Shown here piece by piece: positions 23,804-25,535 of a stretch of 25,535 nt of DNA. The notes below the pieces were generated by a model, which was not told the origin of the DNA, made no database searches, and worked only from the letters and a program-made list of their open reading frames with translations. Location: positions 1 to 25,535 of the IMG/VR virus record IMGVR_UViG_3300006931_000192. One strand, given 5' to 3'. The first letter of the stretch is position 1; every line of letters starts with the position of its first letter. The stretch is from a virus. A program made the translations under genes and the position numbers.

Positions 23804-24861
23804 AAGTCTACGTACTCCCGGCAGACGCCTTCGGTTGTGGCCACTACCGCGTCATTTGGCCGGCCGATGTCCTGCGCTCGCAGGGATTCGACGTCACCAT
23901 CATTCCCCCCGATGGAAAGAGTGGGTTCGAGGTCAACGTCCAGGAAGGGCGCCTTGTCGGGGCCAAGGTTCCGGAAGATGCTGACGTTATTGTGATGCAG
24001 CGACCTGCTCATCCATTACAGCCGCAGCTGATCCGGATGATGCGACAGAACCACATTGCCGTGGTGGTGGACATGGATGATGACATGTCATCTATCCATC
24101 CCAACAACATCGCCTTCAACATGTACCGACCTACCTCGGGCACCGACTTTTCACACCGCCACGCTGCGGAGTCCTGTAAAGAGGCCACCCTGGTCACAGT
24201 GTCCACGCCGGCCCTGAAGCGAACCTACGGACAACATGGTCGATGTGTGGTCCTGGACAACTACGTCCCGGCCCGGTGCCTGGAGTACGACAAGCTGGAG
24301 ACTGGACACTTTGGCTGGGCTGGGACCACGGCCTCGCACCCCAACGACCTGCAGATGACTGGTCGGGCCATCCAGCAGTTGATCGACGCCGGCTACCCGT
24401 TCCAGGTGATCGGGGGCCGGTCCAAGGTGCAGGCGGTGGCCAAGCTCAAGGAGCAGCCACCATTCACCGGCAGCGTGGGCCTGGACAAGTGGGTGCGCAC
24501 GATCGCCGAGCACTGTGATGTGGGCATGGTGCCGCTGGCGCCTACCGCCTTCAACGCGGCCAAGTCCAGATTGAAGGGAATTGAGTATCTAGCGGCCGGG
24601 GTGCCCTTCGTCTACTCTCCCAGGGAGGAGTACCGGCGCCTCAACCGTGAGTCCGGATGTGGGCTCGCTGCGGATACCCCGAAGCAGTGGTTCACGCAGG
24701 TCAAGCGGTTGATGGATGATGAGGTACTGCGCAAGGAGCAGGCCGAGATGGGCCGTGCCTTCATGGCGGATCAGACATATCAGGCACAGGCGTATCGATG
24801 GGCGGAAGCATGGACGAGAGCGTACGAGACGGAGAGGGGCCCGAAGCTGTCCGTAACGTAG
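23800..24861 (+). CDS. Glycosyltransferase, GT-B fold (GT4-like)
   Basis: A 353-aa protein starting at GTG 23800 with a 4-base overlap with the tail gene; GGAGA lies a few bases upstream. The N-terminal Rossmann-like half has KVYVLPADAFGCGHYRVIWP, ADVLRSQGFDVTIIPP, VIVMQRPAHPLQPQLIRMMR and IAVVVDMDDDMSSIHPNNIA. The C-terminal half has VTVSTPALKRTYG, VVLDNYVP, FGWAGTTASHPNDLQ, FQVIGG and HCDVGMVPLAPT. It closes with AAKSRLKGIEYLAAGVPFVY, the nucleotide-sugar binding region typical of GT4-type enzymes. It would transfer a sugar from an activated donor. Its coupling to tail genes suggests a virion protein as acceptor, as is known for glycosylated mycobacteriophage particles. An alternative is modification of a cell-surface or DNA target. 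It has no signal peptide or membrane segment. Confidence 0.85.
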   Translation: MKVYVLPADAFGCGHYRVIWPADVLRSQGFDVTIIPPDGKSGFEVNVQEGRLVGAKVPEDADVIVMQRPAHPLQPQLIRMMRQNHIAVVVDMDDDMSSIHPNNIAFNMYRPTSGTDFSHRHAAESCKEATLVTVSTPALKRTYGQHGRCVVLDNYVPARCLEYDKLETGHFGWAGTTASHPNDLQMTGRAIQQLIDAGYPFQVIGGRSKVQAVAKLKEQPPFTGSVGLDKWVRTIAEHCDVGMVPLAPTAFNAAKSRLKGIEYLAAGVPFVYSPREEYRRLNRESGCGLAADTPKQWFTQVKRLMDDEVLRKEQAEMGRAFMADQTYQAQAYRWAEAWTRAYETERGPKLSVT

Positions 24862-24977
24862 CGATCCTGGGTCATCCTGCTGCCGGGGTCACTGAGCTGA
24901 CCTGTGGCATCCAAGCCTGTGACGAGACCCCGATCTCGGTCCTCAATCCTGATGACATCATCTGGATCGATCTCTAG
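24810..24977 (+). CDS. Small 55-aa overlapping protein, function unknown
   Basis: An open frame from ATG 24810 to TAG 24975-24977, in a different frame from the glycosyltransferase and overlapping its 3' end by 52 bases. An in-frame ATG at 24798 is an alternative start. The product reads MDESVRDGEGPEAVRNVAIL, then GHPAAGVTELTCGIQACDET and PISVLNPDDIIWIDL. It fills the otherwise empty 127 bases before the next gene, whose ribosome site begins at its stop codon. The hydrophobic strand-like pattern of the last 40 residues and the dense packing around it favour a real gene. I recognise no family. Confidence 0.5.
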   Translation: MDESVRDGEGPEAVRNVAILGHPAAGVTELTCGIQACDETPISVLNPDDIIWIDL

Positions 24978-24988
24978 AAAGGAAGTCT

Positions 24989-25324
24989 GTGCGGATCTAT
25001 ATAGCAGGCCCTATTGCGGGAAAAGAGAACGGTAACCGGGAAGCCTTTGCTGAGCGAGCCAAGGAGCTGGAGGCGCTCGGGCACGATCCGGTGAACCCAT
25101 GGGACATTCCAGCGGATCATGACACGGGCGAGTGCATCGGAAACAAGGTTTACCACGAGTCAAAGCACAGATACGGATGCCTTCTTCGCAACGACATCAT
25201 GATTCTTATGTGGTGCGACGCAATCACCTTCCTTCCTGGCTGGGAGCAGTCCACGGGCGCCTCCACTGAGGCTCATGTGGCACGGTCCCTTGGCATCCCG
25301 ATCTTCAGAATGCTGGCCGAATGA
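24989..25324 (+). CDS. DUF4406 / nucleoside 2-deoxyribosyltransferase-like protein
   Basis: A 111-aa protein with GTG start (24989) and a clear ribosome site (AAAGGAAG, 24978-24985) just upstream. Motifs are RIYIAGPIAGKENGNREAFA, ELEALGHDPVNPWDIP, LLRNDIMILMWCDAITFLPG and WEQSTGASTEAHVARSLGIP. The 'YIAGPI' strand, the Asn/Phe helix, 'GHxxxNP', the 'D..xLPGW..S.GA..E' segment and the final strand are the signature of DUF4406. This is a small Rossmann-type family related to nucleoside 2-deoxyribosyltransferases and common in phages. The family would handle nucleosides or nucleotide-like substrates; the exact reaction here is unknown. It overlaps the next start by ATGA and sits between two glycosyltransferase-like genes. 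Confidence 0.82.
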   Translation: MRIYIAGPIAGKENGNREAFAERAKELEALGHDPVNPWDIPADHDTGECIGNKVYHESKHRYGCLLRNDIMILMWCDAITFLPGWEQSTGASTEAHVARSLGIPIFRMLAE

Positions 25325-25535
25325 TTCCTCGCTACGCAATCATCCCCACGGCCAACCGTCCCCAGGTGGCCATGCAATGTTTCGATGCCATCGCGCCCCA
25401 GGTGGACGTGGTCTATGTGGTCGACAACAGTGACAATGAGCCACTAAAACCTGATGAGTTACTTTCGAACGTCTACGTGATCGAGTATGACAAACAGGGC
25501 CAGGTTCCCAACCTGTCCCTGTTCTGGAACATTGC
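25321..25535 (+). CDS. Glycosyltransferase-like protein, N-terminal part (runs off the right edge)
   Basis: Starts at ATG 25321 in an ATGA overlap with the preceding stop and stays open to the end of the window (71 codons seen). The visible part, MIPRYAIIPTANRPQVAMQC, then APQVDVVYVVDNSDNEPL, VYVIEYDKQGQ and VPNLSLFWNI, looks like the first half of a GT-A family enzyme. A short beta strand is followed by a 'T.NRP' turn, then a 'VVDNS(D)' strand end that would bind the nucleotide-sugar. The C-terminal DxD and acceptor regions lie outside the window, so the assignment is tentative. Confidence 0.6.
   Translation, partial: MIPRYAIIPTANRPQVAMQCFDAIAPQVDVVYVVDNSDNEPLKPDELLSNVYVIEYDKQGQVPNLSLFWNI

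Overview
The window reads as the structural (virion) module of a long-tailed dsDNA phage with a siphovirus-type gene order, almost certainly infecting a high-GC actinobacterium. The evidence is a GC-rich, densely packed set of plus-strand genes with repeated ATGA/GTGA start-stop overlaps, frequent GTG starts, and structural-protein families (cysteine-rich connectors, DUF6582-type protease insert, 'MCGC' mini-protein, SPAKTGPLSG tape-measure end) that I recognise from Streptomyces and related actinobacteriophages. The exact host genus cannot be read from the sequence.

Head region (1-12600): the 3' part of the portal gene, a MuF-like minor head protein, a 780-aa maturation protease with two protease-like domains, a Pro/Ala-rich 99-aa protein, a 1657-aa protein that opens with a candidate ADP-ribosyltransferase (ART) domain, a 50-aa MCGC protein, the major capsid protein, a second protein whose pattern also suggests an HK97-like fold, and a 67-aa protein. 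The capsid gene has its own elaborate control region: a near-consensus promoter inside a 15-bp inverted repeat, a leader hairpin touching the ribosome site, and a GC-rich hairpin just after its stop codon.

Tail and neck region (12597-23803): probable major tail protein followed by competing hairpins, two cysteine-rich connector/terminator-type proteins, a minus-strand HNH endonuclease gene wedged between neck genes, an HK97-gp10-like protein, two tail assembly chaperones with a candidate +1/-2 frameshift site, a short tape measure (659 aa), a 1088-aa tail/receptor-side protein with an AT-richer N-terminal half, and two further tail-tip/hub-type proteins.

Modification region (23800-25535): a GT4-like glycosyltransferase, a small overlapping reading frame, a DUF4406/deoxyribosyltransferase-like protein, and the start of a second glycosyltransferase-like gene that runs off the window. 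They follow the tail genes in the same tightly coupled operon, which fits (but does not prove) glycosylation of virion proteins.

The most interesting item is the 1657-aa ART protein at 4477-9450. It sits among head genes and combines a putative ART domain with SAP-like modules, repeated helical units and lysine/alanine-rich linkers. It is a good candidate for a capsid-packaged effector delivered with the DNA. All identifications come from reading motifs and gene order; no database search was possible.
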